A stretch of DNA of 64,000 bases, from contig CAYONC010000004.1 in assembly GCA_964405265.1 (NCBI GenBank), positions 108,328-172,327 on the forward strand, given 5' to 3'. A program made the translations under genes and the position numbers. The notes beneath the pieces are model-generated. The model did no database searches and had not been told where the DNA came from. It saw only the letters and a program-made list of their open reading frames with translations. The first letter of the stretch is position 1. The number at the start of each line of letters is the position of its first letter. The stretch comes from Eshraghiella sp964405265 (lineage in GTDB: Bacteria > Bacillota > Clostridia > Lachnospirales > Lachnospiraceae). This document shows positions 34,306 through 43,667 of this stretch, in pieces.

Positions 34306-35149
34306 CAGATGTTATTTTTTTATCCGTAATTACAAGGACTTTCTGGATATGCTTAAAATCAACTGCCGGAACAAGATATCCGGACTGTGTCAGATTATTG
34401 GCATCCAGTGTAACATCCTTGGCATAACCTATAAGTATTCCCGGAAGGAATTTATTGCTTATGCTTGACGTAACGATTCTGTCACCGTCTTTAATGACAA
34501 CATCAGCATCAAGATAATTCAGCCGTACATATCCGCTGTCCATAAGCTTCAAATCTCCGCTTACCGCACATATGTCGGAGGTATTGATAAGCATGGCACT
34601 AACCCTGCTCTCATCATCAATAATACTCCTTACAAGTGAATAATTCTCTGAAACCTGATAAACAATACCGACAAGTCCGTTGCCGGAAATGACATTCATG
34701 TCTGTTTCTATTCCGTCGCGTGAGCCCTTATCTATGGTAAACGTGCTATACCAGTTATCCGAATTTCTGCCGATTACGTTGGCACCTACCTTGTTATATG
34801 ACGAATATACGTTATCAAGCTTGTATAAATCCCTGAGATAATTAAGCTCAACCTGTTCTTCCTGATACTTCAGATTCTCCTGTTTTAAATTTTCCAGTTC
34901 TTCTCTGAGTTCGTCATTTTCTTCCTGCAGATTCTCAATTGTGTTAAACATGTCTTTCTTGTCGGTTAACCATAATCCTATTCCGTTAACCCCCTTCTGG
35001 AGAGGAATAATAACAGAGGATGTTATCTTCTGCAAAGGTCTTGTCAGAACGTCGGTAAAAAAGGTTATCCCTATCAGAAGACAGCACACTATGGCAAGTA
35101 TCGTAAACCATGTTTTCGGAGGGAGAAAAAATTTAAATTTTTTTTTCAT
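34292..35149 (-). CDS. mreC: Rod shape-determining protein MreC
   Basis: A 285-residue protein with one N-terminal membrane helix (about 10-32), a coiled coil (about 70-110, IENLQEENDELREELENLKQ) and the beta-barrel MreC core (VIGRNSDNWYSTFTIDKGSRDGI, GLVGIVYQVSENYS). It scaffolds the elongasome outside the membrane. It lies 21 bp after mreB. Confidence 0.96.
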   Translation of the reverse strand: MKKKFKFFLPPKTWFTILAIVCCLLIGITFFTDVLTRPLQKITSSVIIPLQKGVNGIGLWLTDKKDMFNTIENLQEENDELREELENLKQENLKYQEEQVELNYLRDLYKLDNVYSSYNKVGANVIGRNSDNWYSTFTIDKGSRDGIETDMNVISGNGLVGIVYQVSENYSLVRSIIDDESRVSAMLINTSDICAVSGDLKLMDSGYVRLNYLDADVVIKDGDRIVTSSISNKFLPGILIGYAKDVTLDANNLTQSGYLVPAVDFKHIQKVLVITDKKITSDDVK

Positions 35150-35170
35150 AAATTAAAACTTCCTAACTAT

Positions 35171-36193
35171 TTAATCAATCAGTCTGTCCTTAGGTATATA
35201 TGCTATATCAGCATATTCAGGCTTTTCAATAATGGTCTTAATTCCCCTTACAACACATTCTGACGGATTTTCTGCTATTTTAACGTTAAGCTCCGTTTCA
35301 TCATTAATAAGCTGCCCGAGCCCCCTTACCGAGGACGAGCCTCCCGTAAGATATATGCCCGTGTCAATAATATCAGCTGATAATTCCGGAGGTGTACGCT
35401 CAAGTATTGACTTAATTGAGTCAACTATCTGGTTTATGAAATCAATCATGCACTCGTATACAACATCAGATGAAATACTGCATCTTGTAGGAAGTCCGGT
35501 AACGACATGCCTTCCGTATACGCTTACCGTACTTTCCTTCTGTCTTATTGCACTTCCAAGTTCAAATTTAACATATTCCGCAGTTTTAGCACCAATAACA
35601 AGATTATAATGCTTTCTTACGGCATTAATTATCTGTGCATCAAGCTTATTGCCTCCAAACTTGACTGCCCTGCTCAGTACGATTCCTCCGAGTGACAGTA
35701 CGGAAATTTCCGTGGTATCCGCTCCTATGTTGACAATCATTATTCCCTTGGCATTATTGACATCAATTCCTGCTCCTATGGCATCTGCAACCGGTTTGTT
35801 TATTACATAAATCTTTCTTGCATGAACCTTGGAATCCTTGGCAAGCTCAAGAAATGCCCTTTTTTCCACTTCGGTTATGTCAGTGGGAACCGCAATATAA
35901 TAATCTGCCGGTGAAATTTTTTTATTTTCACGGCTTATCTTTTTGATAAATTCCACAAAAAGGGTCTGCATATTATCAAAATCAGCAATAACTCCGTATT
36001 TAACAGGAAACGACACCCTGATTGATGCAGGGGCCTTTTCATGCATTTCAAACGCTTCATCGCCGTATGCATATACCTCTGTTTTGTTGAGAATTGCTAT
36101 TATATTCTTCTCATTAAGAAAAATGTCTTTTCCTTTGAAATAAATCTTGATGTTGCTTGTCCCGATATCAAGTCCGTAAATATCTCTGCCCAT
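35171..36193 (-). CDS. mreB: Rod shape-determining actin-like protein MreB
   Basis: An actin-fold ATPase of 340 residues that organises wall elongation. N-terminal phosphate loop GLDIGTSNIKIY, second phosphate motif IVNIGADTTEISVLSLGGIV, and adenosine motif GIYLTGGSSSVRGL. It starts 2 bp after the radC stop. The sequence could also be an Mbl paralogue, but it is the only copy here and heads mreCD. Confidence 0.95.
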   Translation of the reverse strand: MGRDIYGLDIGTSNIKIYFKGKDIFLNEKNIIAILNKTEVYAYGDEAFEMHEKAPASIRVSFPVKYGVIADFDNMQTLFVEFIKKISRENKKISPADYYIAVPTDITEVEKRAFLELAKDSKVHARKIYVINKPVADAIGAGIDVNNAKGIMIVNIGADTTEISVLSLGGIVLSRAVKFGGNKLDAQIINAVRKHYNLVIGAKTAEYVKFELGSAIRQKESTVSVYGRHVVTGLPTRCSISSDVVYECMIDFINQIVDSIKSILERTPPELSADIIDTGIYLTGGSSSVRGLGQLINDETELNVKIAENPSECVVRGIKTIIEKPEYADIAYIPKDRLID

Positions 36194-36195
36194 TA

Positions 36196-36900
36196 TTATT
36201 CCTTTCCAATCTGCATCCGTAATATATTATTATCCATAAAGCTCGTATATCTGTTATCTCCGATTATAATATGGTCAACAATGCTTATTCCTATAATCTC
36301 ACCCGCTTCAATAAGCCTCCGTGTGGTTTCAATATCTTCCCTGCTCGGCTGCGGATCTCCGCTCGGGTGATTATGAACAATTATAATGTTGACGGCTCCG
36401 TAACTCAACGCATACCTGAATACTTCTCTCGGTGATATACAGGTGAAGTTAACGGTGCCGATGGAAATAATTCTTTCGTGTATCAGTTCACATTTGTTAT
36501 TCAGAAATAAAACCAGAAATCTTTCATTTTCATAATGCCGCATAAATTCCATGCAATAAGCCGCGGCTTCGGCAGAACTTTTAAAACGCACTCTTTCAGC
36601 TGCGCTTGCCCTTGATATTCTTGCCGAGAGTTCGCCTACACACTGAAGCATGATTGCCTTAACATTGCCGATGCCCCTGATATTACGGTAATCACTGTAC
36701 GTCAGGTGCTTCAGTCCGAGTATTCCGAAGCTGCCTGACCTTCTGAGTATGTCTTCTGCCACCTTGATACAGCTTGAATCTCTTGTTCCGCTCCTTATTA
36801 TTACCGCTAAAAGCTCAGTGTCCGAAAGTGTCTCCACTCCGAATCTCAAACATTTCTCATATGGAAGCATTCCCTGCTCTGCTTCTTTTAACATATTCAT
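36196..36900 (-). CDS. radC: JAB-domain protein RadC
   Basis: A 234-residue RadC/YsxA family protein. The N-terminal helix-hairpin-helix part (GFGVETLSDTELLAVIIRSG read as FGVETLSD..., YRNIRGIGNVKAIMLQ) is followed by the metalloprotease-like JAB domain with HNHPSGDPQPSREDIETT. Its role is still unclear; the old DNA-repair label is not well supported. It is the first gene of the mre cluster, as in many Firmicutes, and its ribosome binding site lies inside a hairpin. Confidence 0.93.
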   Translation of the reverse strand: MNMLKEAEQGMLPYEKCLRFGVETLSDTELLAVIIRSGTRDSSCIKVAEDILRRSGSFGILGLKHLTYSDYRNIRGIGNVKAIMLQCVGELSARISRASAAERVRFKSSAEAAAYCMEFMRHYENERFLVLFLNNKCELIHERIISIGTVNFTCISPREVFRYALSYGAVNIIIVHNHPSGDPQPSREDIETTRRLIEAGEIIGISIVDHIIIGDNRYTSFMDNNILRMQIGKE

Positions 36901-36903
36901 AAC

Positions 36904-36927
36904 GGCTCCTTTCGCCTCAAAAGAGCC
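36904..36927 (-). promoter_or_regulatory. Hairpin that would cover the radC ribosome binding site
   Basis: On the minus strand GGCTCTTTT (36919-36927) pairs with AAAGGAGCC (36904-36912): nine pairs, one of them G-U, with a 6-nt loop. AAAGGAG is the Shine-Dalgarno of radC, 5 bases before its ATG. This could lower translation of radC unless melted or bound. Confidence 0.6.
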
Positions 36928-36997
36928 TCTGTAATGAAAAATTCCTATTGTTTATCTTACCACATACAAAAAATAATGTATATATTTTAACAAAAAA

Positions 36998-38281
36998 TTA
37001 AAATTTGCCGTTTTTCTCATATAACTTCTGAAGGCTCATCATTATACCGAATTTTGCATGATTCCATGTAAGTCCACCCTGAAAAAATGCCGTATACGGC
37101 GGTCTGAGCGGTCCGTCCGCGGAAAGTTCTATTGAAGAGCCGGACACAAAAGCACCCGCAGCCATTATAACCTTGGAGTCATATCCTGGCATATCCCACG
37201 GTTCAGGAACAACATGACTGTCAACCGGTGCTGCAGCTTGTATTCCTTTGCAGAATGCGATTAAATTTTCAGGTGAGTTAAGCTCCACTGCCTGAATTAT
37301 ATCATATCTTTCTTCGTTTCCTCCCGGAATTACCCTGTAACCAAGCTTTTCATACAGACATGCGGCAAAAATTGCCCCTTTCAGCGCTCCTGCCGTAACC
37401 GTCGGTGCGAGGAAAAAGCCCTGAAAAAATGACGGATTGATTCCAAGCGAGGCTCCGAGTTCTCTGCCGAGTCCCGGAGATGTAAGTCTGTATGCCGCAT
37501 TATCAACATACTCTTTTTTTCCGCATATATAACCTCCCGCCGGAGCCAGTCCTCCTCCGGGGTTCTTTATAAGTGAACCCACAACTAAGTCGGCACCGAC
37601 GTCTGACGGTTCAATGGTTTCAACAAATTCGCCGTAACAGTTGTCAACCATGCATATAACATCCGGTTTGATTTTTTTTACGAAAGCAATAAGCTCTCCT
37701 ATCTGCCGAACGGAATATGACGGCCTTCCGGCATAACCTTTGGAACGCTGTATCGTACAGAGTCTTGTTCTTTCATTAATTCCTCTCTTTATCGATTCAT
37801 AGTCAAAGCTGCCGTCCGGCTTAAGCTCTGCCTGACTGTATGTAATTCCGTATTCTCCCAGATTTCCCTTTTCATTTCTTATTCCTATCACTCCCTGAAG
37901 CGTATCATAAGGCAGCCCTACAGGAGAAAAAAGCTCATCCCCCGGTCTCAGATTACCGGCAAGTGCAACCGTAAGTGCATGTGTTCCGCAGGTAATCTGT
38001 GCCCTGACAAGTGCCGCCTCAGTATGGAACACATCTGCATATACATCCTCAAGCGTATCCCGTCCGATATCATTATATCCGTATCCCGTTGATGTACCGA
38101 GATGCGCCTCGCTTACATGATTTTTCTGCAATGCGGAAAGAACCTTAAGCTGGTTATACTCTGCCGTCTCATCTATTTTCGCAAAACGCTCCTTAAGTGA
38201 ATCAAGTATTTCTTCCGATATGGCGAGCACTTCTTCCGATATGCCCTGCTTTCTGTATAAATCGTATAATTGTCTGTCCAT
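36998..38281 (-). CDS. Methionine gamma-lyase family / aluminum-resistance-type PLP protein
   Basis: A fold-type I PLP protein of 427 residues related to cystathionine/methionine lyases. The PLP lysine lies in VVGSLIKNPGGGLAPAGGY, and VDNCYGEFVE gives the Asp that contacts the cofactor nitrogen. The family is often annotated as aluminum resistance protein; the reaction is not established. The start at 38281 overlaps the miaA stop by one base (TAATG), with AAGGAAAT upstream, so it is coupled to miaA. A gap of 97 bp separates it from radC. Confidence 0.88.
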   Translation of the reverse strand: MDRQLYDLYRKQGISEEVLAISEEILDSLKERFAKIDETAEYNQLKVLSALQKNHVSEAHLGTSTGYGYNDIGRDTLEDVYADVFHTEAALVRAQITCGTHALTVALAGNLRPGDELFSPVGLPYDTLQGVIGIRNEKGNLGEYGITYSQAELKPDGSFDYESIKRGINERTRLCTIQRSKGYAGRPSYSVRQIGELIAFVKKIKPDVICMVDNCYGEFVETIEPSDVGADLVVGSLIKNPGGGLAPAGGYICGKKEYVDNAAYRLTSPGLGRELGASLGINPSFFQGFFLAPTVTAGALKGAIFAACLYEKLGYRVIPGGNEERYDIIQAVELNSPENLIAFCKGIQAAAPVDSHVVPEPWDMPGYDSKVIMAAGAFVSGSSIELSADGPLRPPYTAFFQGGLTWNHAKFGIMMSLQKLYEKNGKF

Positions 38282-39207
38282 TATATTATTTCCTTTTCTT
38301 TCATGCATTTCATCATATATTCAAGAATTTTTTCCTGATTGTAATCAAATTCATCAACATTAATCATTTCAACACTTTTTTCACGCCGGAACCATGTCAG
38401 CTGCCTTTTGGCAAAGTGTCTCGTATCAATCTTAATGCTTTCCCTGACATCATCATGTTCTTCAAAAAATTCCCTGTAACCGATAGCCTTCATGGAAGTC
38501 ATGTCAGGTGTACATCCCATTTTTTCAAGCATTTCAACTTCTGCCTCAAGCCCGTTTTCAAACATCATATCCACACGTCTGTTAATTCTTGAATACAGTT
38601 TCTCCCTGTTATCATTAATTACAAAATATGCAAAATTATACGGTGACACATTCTGACTCTGTTCGTCATTATGCTCTGATATGGCTTTTCCGGTCTGGCG
38701 ATTGTATTCAAGTGCCCTTATAACACGTTTCAGATTATTATGATGTATCTGTTCTGCCGCTTTTGCATCTGCTTTTTTTAAAAGCCCGTGCACGTACAGA
38801 CTTCCTTTTTCTCCAGCCAGTCTGTACATTTCCTCTCTGTATGCGGTATCAGATACGGTATCATCAAATTTCACATCATATAAGAGTGCCTGTATGTAAA
38901 ACCCCGTACCTCCTGCAATGATGGGAATACTGCCTCTTTCATATATTTCTTCCATTGCCTTTTCTGCCATTTTCTTAAAAAGATATACGTTAAATTCTTC
39001 GTCAGGATTAAGGACATCTATAAGATGATGCTTTATGCCTTCCATTTCTTCCGGTGTAATTTTCGCCGTTCCGACATTCATATGTCTGTATACCTGCATT
39101 GAATCCGCACTTATTATCTCCCCGTTTATTTTTTTCGCAAGCTTTACCGACAGTGCCGTCTTACCGGCAGCGGTAGGACCTGTAATTATTATCAATGGTT
39201 TATTCAT
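38281..39207 (-). CDS. miaA: tRNA dimethylallyltransferase
   Basis: Adds a dimethylallyl group to A37 of tRNAs reading UNN codons, 308 residues. Walker A GPTAAGKTALSV at 9-20, the DSMQVYRHMNVGTAK segment, and IAGGTGFYIQALLY. It works just before MiaB, which is encoded about 6 kb upstream in the same run. It overlaps mutL by 4 bases. Confidence 0.97.
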   Translation of the reverse strand: MNKPLIIITGPTAAGKTALSVKLAKKINGEIISADSMQVYRHMNVGTAKITPEEMEGIKHHLIDVLNPDEEFNVYLFKKMAEKAMEEIYERGSIPIIAGGTGFYIQALLYDVKFDDTVSDTAYREEMYRLAGEKGSLYVHGLLKKADAKAAEQIHHNNLKRVIRALEYNRQTGKAISEHNDEQSQNVSPYNFAYFVINDNREKLYSRINRRVDMMFENGLEAEVEMLEKMGCTPDMTSMKAIGYREFFEEHDDVRESIKIDTRHFAKRQLTWFRREKSVEMINVDEFDYNQEKILEYMMKCMKEKEII

Positions 39208-41000
39208 ATTATTCTTTTAAATTTCTTTTCCAGTTCATATTTTGACATTGTTATCATCGTAGGTCTGCCGTGAGGACAGTTATACGGATTTTCAAGATTC
39301 ATCAATTCGCTTATAAGTCTTTCCGCTTCCGCATGGCTTAATCTGTTATTGCCTTTTACTGCCGCCTTGCAGGACATGGTTGCAATACGGTTTTTCACCG
39401 ATTCTGCCGTTTCTCTTAAATACTCCTCCGGAAACGAATCAATTATTTCCATTACAAGTTCTCCCGGATCGGTATGCGAAAAGGCTGCCGGTATACCTCT
39501 CACGGCATATTCATTTCCTCCGAATTCTTCAATTTCATAACCTGTTTCCTTAAAATAATCCATGCATCTTTTCAGATTAATCTGTTCCCCGGCAGACAAT
39601 GTCAGAATTACCGGCGGACTGATATTCTGTACATTGATTTTTTGTTCTTTATACAGCTTCATGAATCTTTCATAAAGAACCTTTTCATGTGCCGCGTGCT
39701 GGTCGATTATATACATGTTATTTTCAAATTCTATTATCCAGTATGTATCAAATATCTGTCCCGTAATTTTTATTTTAGCGGTATTTTCTTCCTTTAACAG
39801 CTCCGGTCTTTCAAAAAGCTCCAGCTGAGCGTATTCGCTTCCGACCTTTTTTTCAATGTTTTCCTTAAACTCTTCAGACCTTTTTTTTTCAAAAGGCTCC
39901 GGCGGTAATTCCCTTACAAAGCTCCTGACTGACGGTGTATCGACGGCATAATTTTTTACAGGCGGTATTTCTCTGACGGTTTCAGGTGTTTTTACCGAAA
40001 ATTCCGGAATCATTTCTTTATGCGTAAGTGCTTCTTTTATACATTCTGATATTCCGTCATATATTTCCTGCTCATTTGAAAATCTCAGCTCCATTTTTGA
40101 AGGATGAACATTTACATCCAGCAGTTCGGGTTTTATTGTTATATGAAATGCGGTAAAAGGATATTTATGCTGCATTATAAAAGGGGCATAGGCGTCTTCA
40201 ACGGCTTTGGAAATGATTTTATTTTTTATATATCTTCCGTTTATGAAATAATTTTCATAATTTCTGTTTCCTCTTGATATAAAAGGTTTTCCTATATATC
40301 CGCTTACCGTAAAATTTTCATTTTCATAATTCACTTCAAGAAGATTGCCTGCAATTTCCCTTCCGTAAACGGCATAAATCACATCCTTTAATTTATTGTT
40401 TCCTGCCGTTACAAGCTGTGTACGGTTATTATTTATGAACTTAACGGATATTTCCGGATGTGAAAGACATAAATTCTCCACCAGTGAGCTTATATATCCT
40501 CCCTCAGTGGATGACGATTTCAAAAATTTGCGTCTCGCCGGCGTATTATAAAATAAATTTCTGATTATGAATGTTGTTCCGTCCGGTGCTCCTACCTCTT
40601 CATAACTTTTTTCTGTTCCGCCGTCCGTACAGTATCTTATTCCTGTCAGCTCTTCGGGTGACTTGGTTATAAGCTCTACCTGTGAAACAGCACATATGCT
40701 TGAAAGAGCTTCTCCGCGAAATCCCAGCGATGAAATACCTGTAAGATCCTCCGCACTTTTTATTTTACTTGTTGAATGTCTGCAAAAAGCAAGTCTTATG
40801 TCTTCTTTCCGTATACCGCATCCGTTATCCGTGATTCTTATCATGGATGTTCCGCCATCCTTAATTTCAATGGTAATTGAACCTGCTCCTGCATCAATGG
40901 CATTTTCCACAAGCTCTTTTACGACTGATGACGGTCTGTCCACCACTTCTCCGGCTGCTATTTTATTGATTGTATTCTCATCAAGAAGATTTATTGCCAT
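39204..41000 (-). CDS. mutL: DNA mismatch repair protein MutL
   Basis: A 598-residue mismatch-repair ATPase. N-terminal GHKL motifs are IAAGEVVDRPSSVVKELVENAIDAGA, ITDNGCGI and SLGFRGEALSSI. The C-terminal dimerisation domain carries DQHAAHEKVLYE, which fits the DQHA(x)2E(x)4E nicking site, so this MutL is predicted to be an endonuclease, as expected where MutH is absent. It lies 3 bp after mutS. Confidence 0.97.
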   Translation of the reverse strand: MAINLLDENTINKIAAGEVVDRPSSVVKELVENAIDAGAGSITIEIKDGGTSMIRITDNGCGIRKEDIRLAFCRHSTSKIKSAEDLTGISSLGFRGEALSSICAVSQVELITKSPEELTGIRYCTDGGTEKSYEEVGAPDGTTFIIRNLFYNTPARRKFLKSSSTEGGYISSLVENLCLSHPEISVKFINNNRTQLVTAGNNKLKDVIYAVYGREIAGNLLEVNYENENFTVSGYIGKPFISRGNRNYENYFINGRYIKNKIISKAVEDAYAPFIMQHKYPFTAFHITIKPELLDVNVHPSKMELRFSNEQEIYDGISECIKEALTHKEMIPEFSVKTPETVREIPPVKNYAVDTPSVRSFVRELPPEPFEKKRSEEFKENIEKKVGSEYAQLELFERPELLKEENTAKIKITGQIFDTYWIIEFENNMYIIDQHAAHEKVLYERFMKLYKEQKINVQNISPPVILTLSAGEQINLKRCMDYFKETGYEIEEFGGNEYAVRGIPAAFSHTDPGELVMEIIDSFPEEYLRETAESVKNRIATMSCKAAVKGNNRLSHAEAERLISELMNLENPYNCPHGRPTMITMSKYELEKKFKRII

Positions 41001-41003
41001 ACG

Positions 41004-43655
41004 TTACCACCTGTTTTTTATTTTATCCTGTATTCCGAACAACACGTTTAAAGCTTCAATGGGGGTCATTCCCGTAAGGTCAAGCTCTTTTATTTCCTCA
41101 ATAATATCATCATTGTTTACCGTATCAAACAGTGACATCTGCACATATTCGTCCTTACCGACTTTTTCAGGGATTTTTAATGCTTCCTTAGTCACACCGA
41201 GTCTTGCAATTTCTCTTGCCTTCAATGAAATGTCATTATCTGCCAGTTCCATGGCAATTTCCTTAGCTCTTGCAATAACTCCTTCAGGAACACCGGCAAG
41301 CTTTGCCACCTGTATTCCGTAACTCTTGTCTGCACCGCCTTTTACTATCTTTCTGAGAAAAACAATGTCATCTCCCTGTTCCTTAACCGCAATACAGTAA
41401 TTGTTTACGGCATCCATTGAGCCTTCAAGCTCAGTCAGTTCATGGTAATGTGTTGCAAACAGTGTCTTTGCACCTATAAGCTTCGGATTATTGATATGCT
41501 CAACTACAGCCCATGCAATTGACAGTCCGTCAAAGGTACTGGTTCCCCTTCCTATTTCATCAAGAATAAGAAGACTGTCTGCCGTTGCGTTTCTTAATAT
41601 GTTCGCAACCTCAGTCATTTCCACCATAAACGTACTTTTACCGCTTGCAAGGTCATCTGATGCACCTACTCTTGTAAAAATACGGTCTACGATTCCGATG
41701 TTGCCCGCTTTTGCCGGTATGTATGAACCGATCTGTGCCATTAATACTATAAGTGCGGTCTGTCTCATGTAGGTTGATTTACCTGCCATGTTAGGTCCGG
41801 TTATAATGGAAATCCTGTTTTTTCCATTATCAAGGAGTGTATCATTTTCAACAAACATGCCGTTGCTTATCATTTTTTCCACAACCGGATGTCTTCCGCC
41901 CGTTATGCTTATCATTCCTTTTTCATTAATTTCAGGACATACATAATTATTAACCGATGCGACAAGTGCAAGGGAAGCATATACATCTGCTCCTGCCACT
42001 GCCTTAGCCGTAGTCTGTATACGTGTAACTGCATGTGATATTTTGTCCCGTACATCCGAAAACAGCTCATATTCAAGTGAAAACAGTTTATCCTCCGCTC
42101 CCATAATTACATCTTCAAGCTCCTTCAGCTTAGGGAGTGTATATCTCTCGGCATTGGTAAGTGTCTGTTTCCTGATATAATCATCCGGCACCATATCTTT
42201 GAATGAATTTGTCACTTCAATATAATATCCGAAAACCTTGTTATATTTTATTCTCAGATTCTTTATTCCCGTTCTTTCACGTTCCTCGGATTCAAGAGCT
42301 GCAAGCCAGTTTTTTCCTTCCGTTTTAGCCTGTCTCAGCCTGTCAACCTCTTCACTGTATCCGTCCTTAATCAGACCTCCGTCCTTTATTGAAACGGGAG
42401 GCTCATCAACAATTGCTGAATCAATAAGTGAATACAAATCTTCAAGCGTATCCATACCGTCATATATATTTTTTAAAAGAATACTTTTACACTGACCCAA
42501 CAGTTCCCTGATGTGCGGAAGCATTTCAAGCGATGTCTTAAATGCTGTTAAATCTCTCGGTGACGCTGTTTTAGTACTTATTCTTCCCATAAGTCTTTCA
42601 AGATCATATACCGGATTTAAGTATTCCCTTAATTCTTCCCTGATAAAGAAATTATCAAGCAGTTCCGTAACGGCTGCCTGTCTTTTAAGAATATCATCCT
42701 TCACAATAAGCGGCTGCTCTATCATATTTCTCAATAATCTTGCACCCATCGCCGTTTTGGTCTTATCAAGAACCCATAACAGGGAACCTTTTTTATTTTT
42801 TTCACGCATGGTTTCCACCAATTCAAGATTTCTCCTTGTGGAGCTGTCTATAACCATGTATTTTCCGGCAGAATACGGAACAATTCCCGTTATGTGCGGA
42901 AGTGAATTTTTCTGGGTTTCGTAGAGATAATTCAGCAGTGCTCCTGCCGCAATTTCTGCCGCCGGATAATCTGAAATTCCCAGTCCCTCCGTCGTCATAA
43001 CCTTAAAATGCTCTTTGAGCACCGCTTTCGTCTTACTGTCGTCAAAATACCACGGTTCAAGCTCATACATAGCAAAACCCATGCGGTTTTTCAAATCCGT
43101 CAAATCGATTCCGCTTATGTTAAATGCCTCATTACATATTATTTCGGAGGGAGAAAATCTGTTTATTTCATCAACAAGCTCCCTGCCGCTTTTAACCTCC
43201 GTAACCTGAAATTCGCCGGTTGTTATGTCCGAAGCCGCAATACCCGTATAATTACTGAAATACGCAATGCACATGATATAGTTATTCCGTGATTCATCCA
43301 GTGCAGAAGGATTGAAATTGGTTCCGGGTGTTACGACCTTGATAACCTCTCTTTTTACAAGTCCTTTTGCTGTCTGCGGGTCTTCCATCTGCTCACAGAT
43401 TGCCACCTTATATCCTTTTTCAATCAGTCTGTTAATATATGTCTCTGCAGCATGATAAGGCACTCCGCACATGGGTGCCCTTTCTTCCTGCCCGCAGCTT
43501 TTCCCGGTAAGCGTAAGTTCAAGTTCCTTTGAAACATTTACCGCATCCTCGAAAAACATTTCATAAAAATCACCCAGTCTGTAAAAAAGAATACAGTCTT
43601 TATATTTTTCCTTTGTTTCCAAATAATTCTGCATCATCGGTGAAAACTGTGTCAT
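41004..43655 (-). CDS. mutS: DNA mismatch recognition protein MutS
   Basis: An 883-residue MutS1 protein. The mismatch-binding N-terminal domain has FYRLGDFYEMFFEDA with the conserved Phe-x-Glu. The ATPase domain has Walker A TGPNMAGKSTYMRQ, the ILDEIGRGTSTFDG Walker B/signature and FATHYHELTELE. A C-terminal tail ends NVLFGIQDKIKNRW. It lies 3 bp before mutL and 12 bp after the sulfate permease gene. Confidence 0.98.
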   Translation of the reverse strand: MTQFSPMMQNYLETKEKYKDCILFYRLGDFYEMFFEDAVNVSKELELTLTGKSCGQEERAPMCGVPYHAAETYINRLIEKGYKVAICEQMEDPQTAKGLVKREVIKVVTPGTNFNPSALDESRNNYIMCIAYFSNYTGIAASDITTGEFQVTEVKSGRELVDEINRFSPSEIICNEAFNISGIDLTDLKNRMGFAMYELEPWYFDDSKTKAVLKEHFKVMTTEGLGISDYPAAEIAAGALLNYLYETQKNSLPHITGIVPYSAGKYMVIDSSTRRNLELVETMREKNKKGSLLWVLDKTKTAMGARLLRNMIEQPLIVKDDILKRQAAVTELLDNFFIREELREYLNPVYDLERLMGRISTKTASPRDLTAFKTSLEMLPHIRELLGQCKSILLKNIYDGMDTLEDLYSLIDSAIVDEPPVSIKDGGLIKDGYSEEVDRLRQAKTEGKNWLAALESEERERTGIKNLRIKYNKVFGYYIEVTNSFKDMVPDDYIRKQTLTNAERYTLPKLKELEDVIMGAEDKLFSLEYELFSDVRDKISHAVTRIQTTAKAVAGADVYASLALVASVNNYVCPEINEKGMISITGGRHPVVEKMISNGMFVENDTLLDNGKNRISIITGPNMAGKSTYMRQTALIVLMAQIGSYIPAKAGNIGIVDRIFTRVGASDDLASGKSTFMVEMTEVANILRNATADSLLILDEIGRGTSTFDGLSIAWAVVEHINNPKLIGAKTLFATHYHELTELEGSMDAVNNYCIAVKEQGDDIVFLRKIVKGGADKSYGIQVAKLAGVPEGVIARAKEIAMELADNDISLKAREIARLGVTKEALKIPEKVGKDEYVQMSLFDTVNNDDIIEEIKELDLTGMTPIEALNVLFGIQDKIKNRW

Positions 43656-43667
43656 GACATACCGTCC

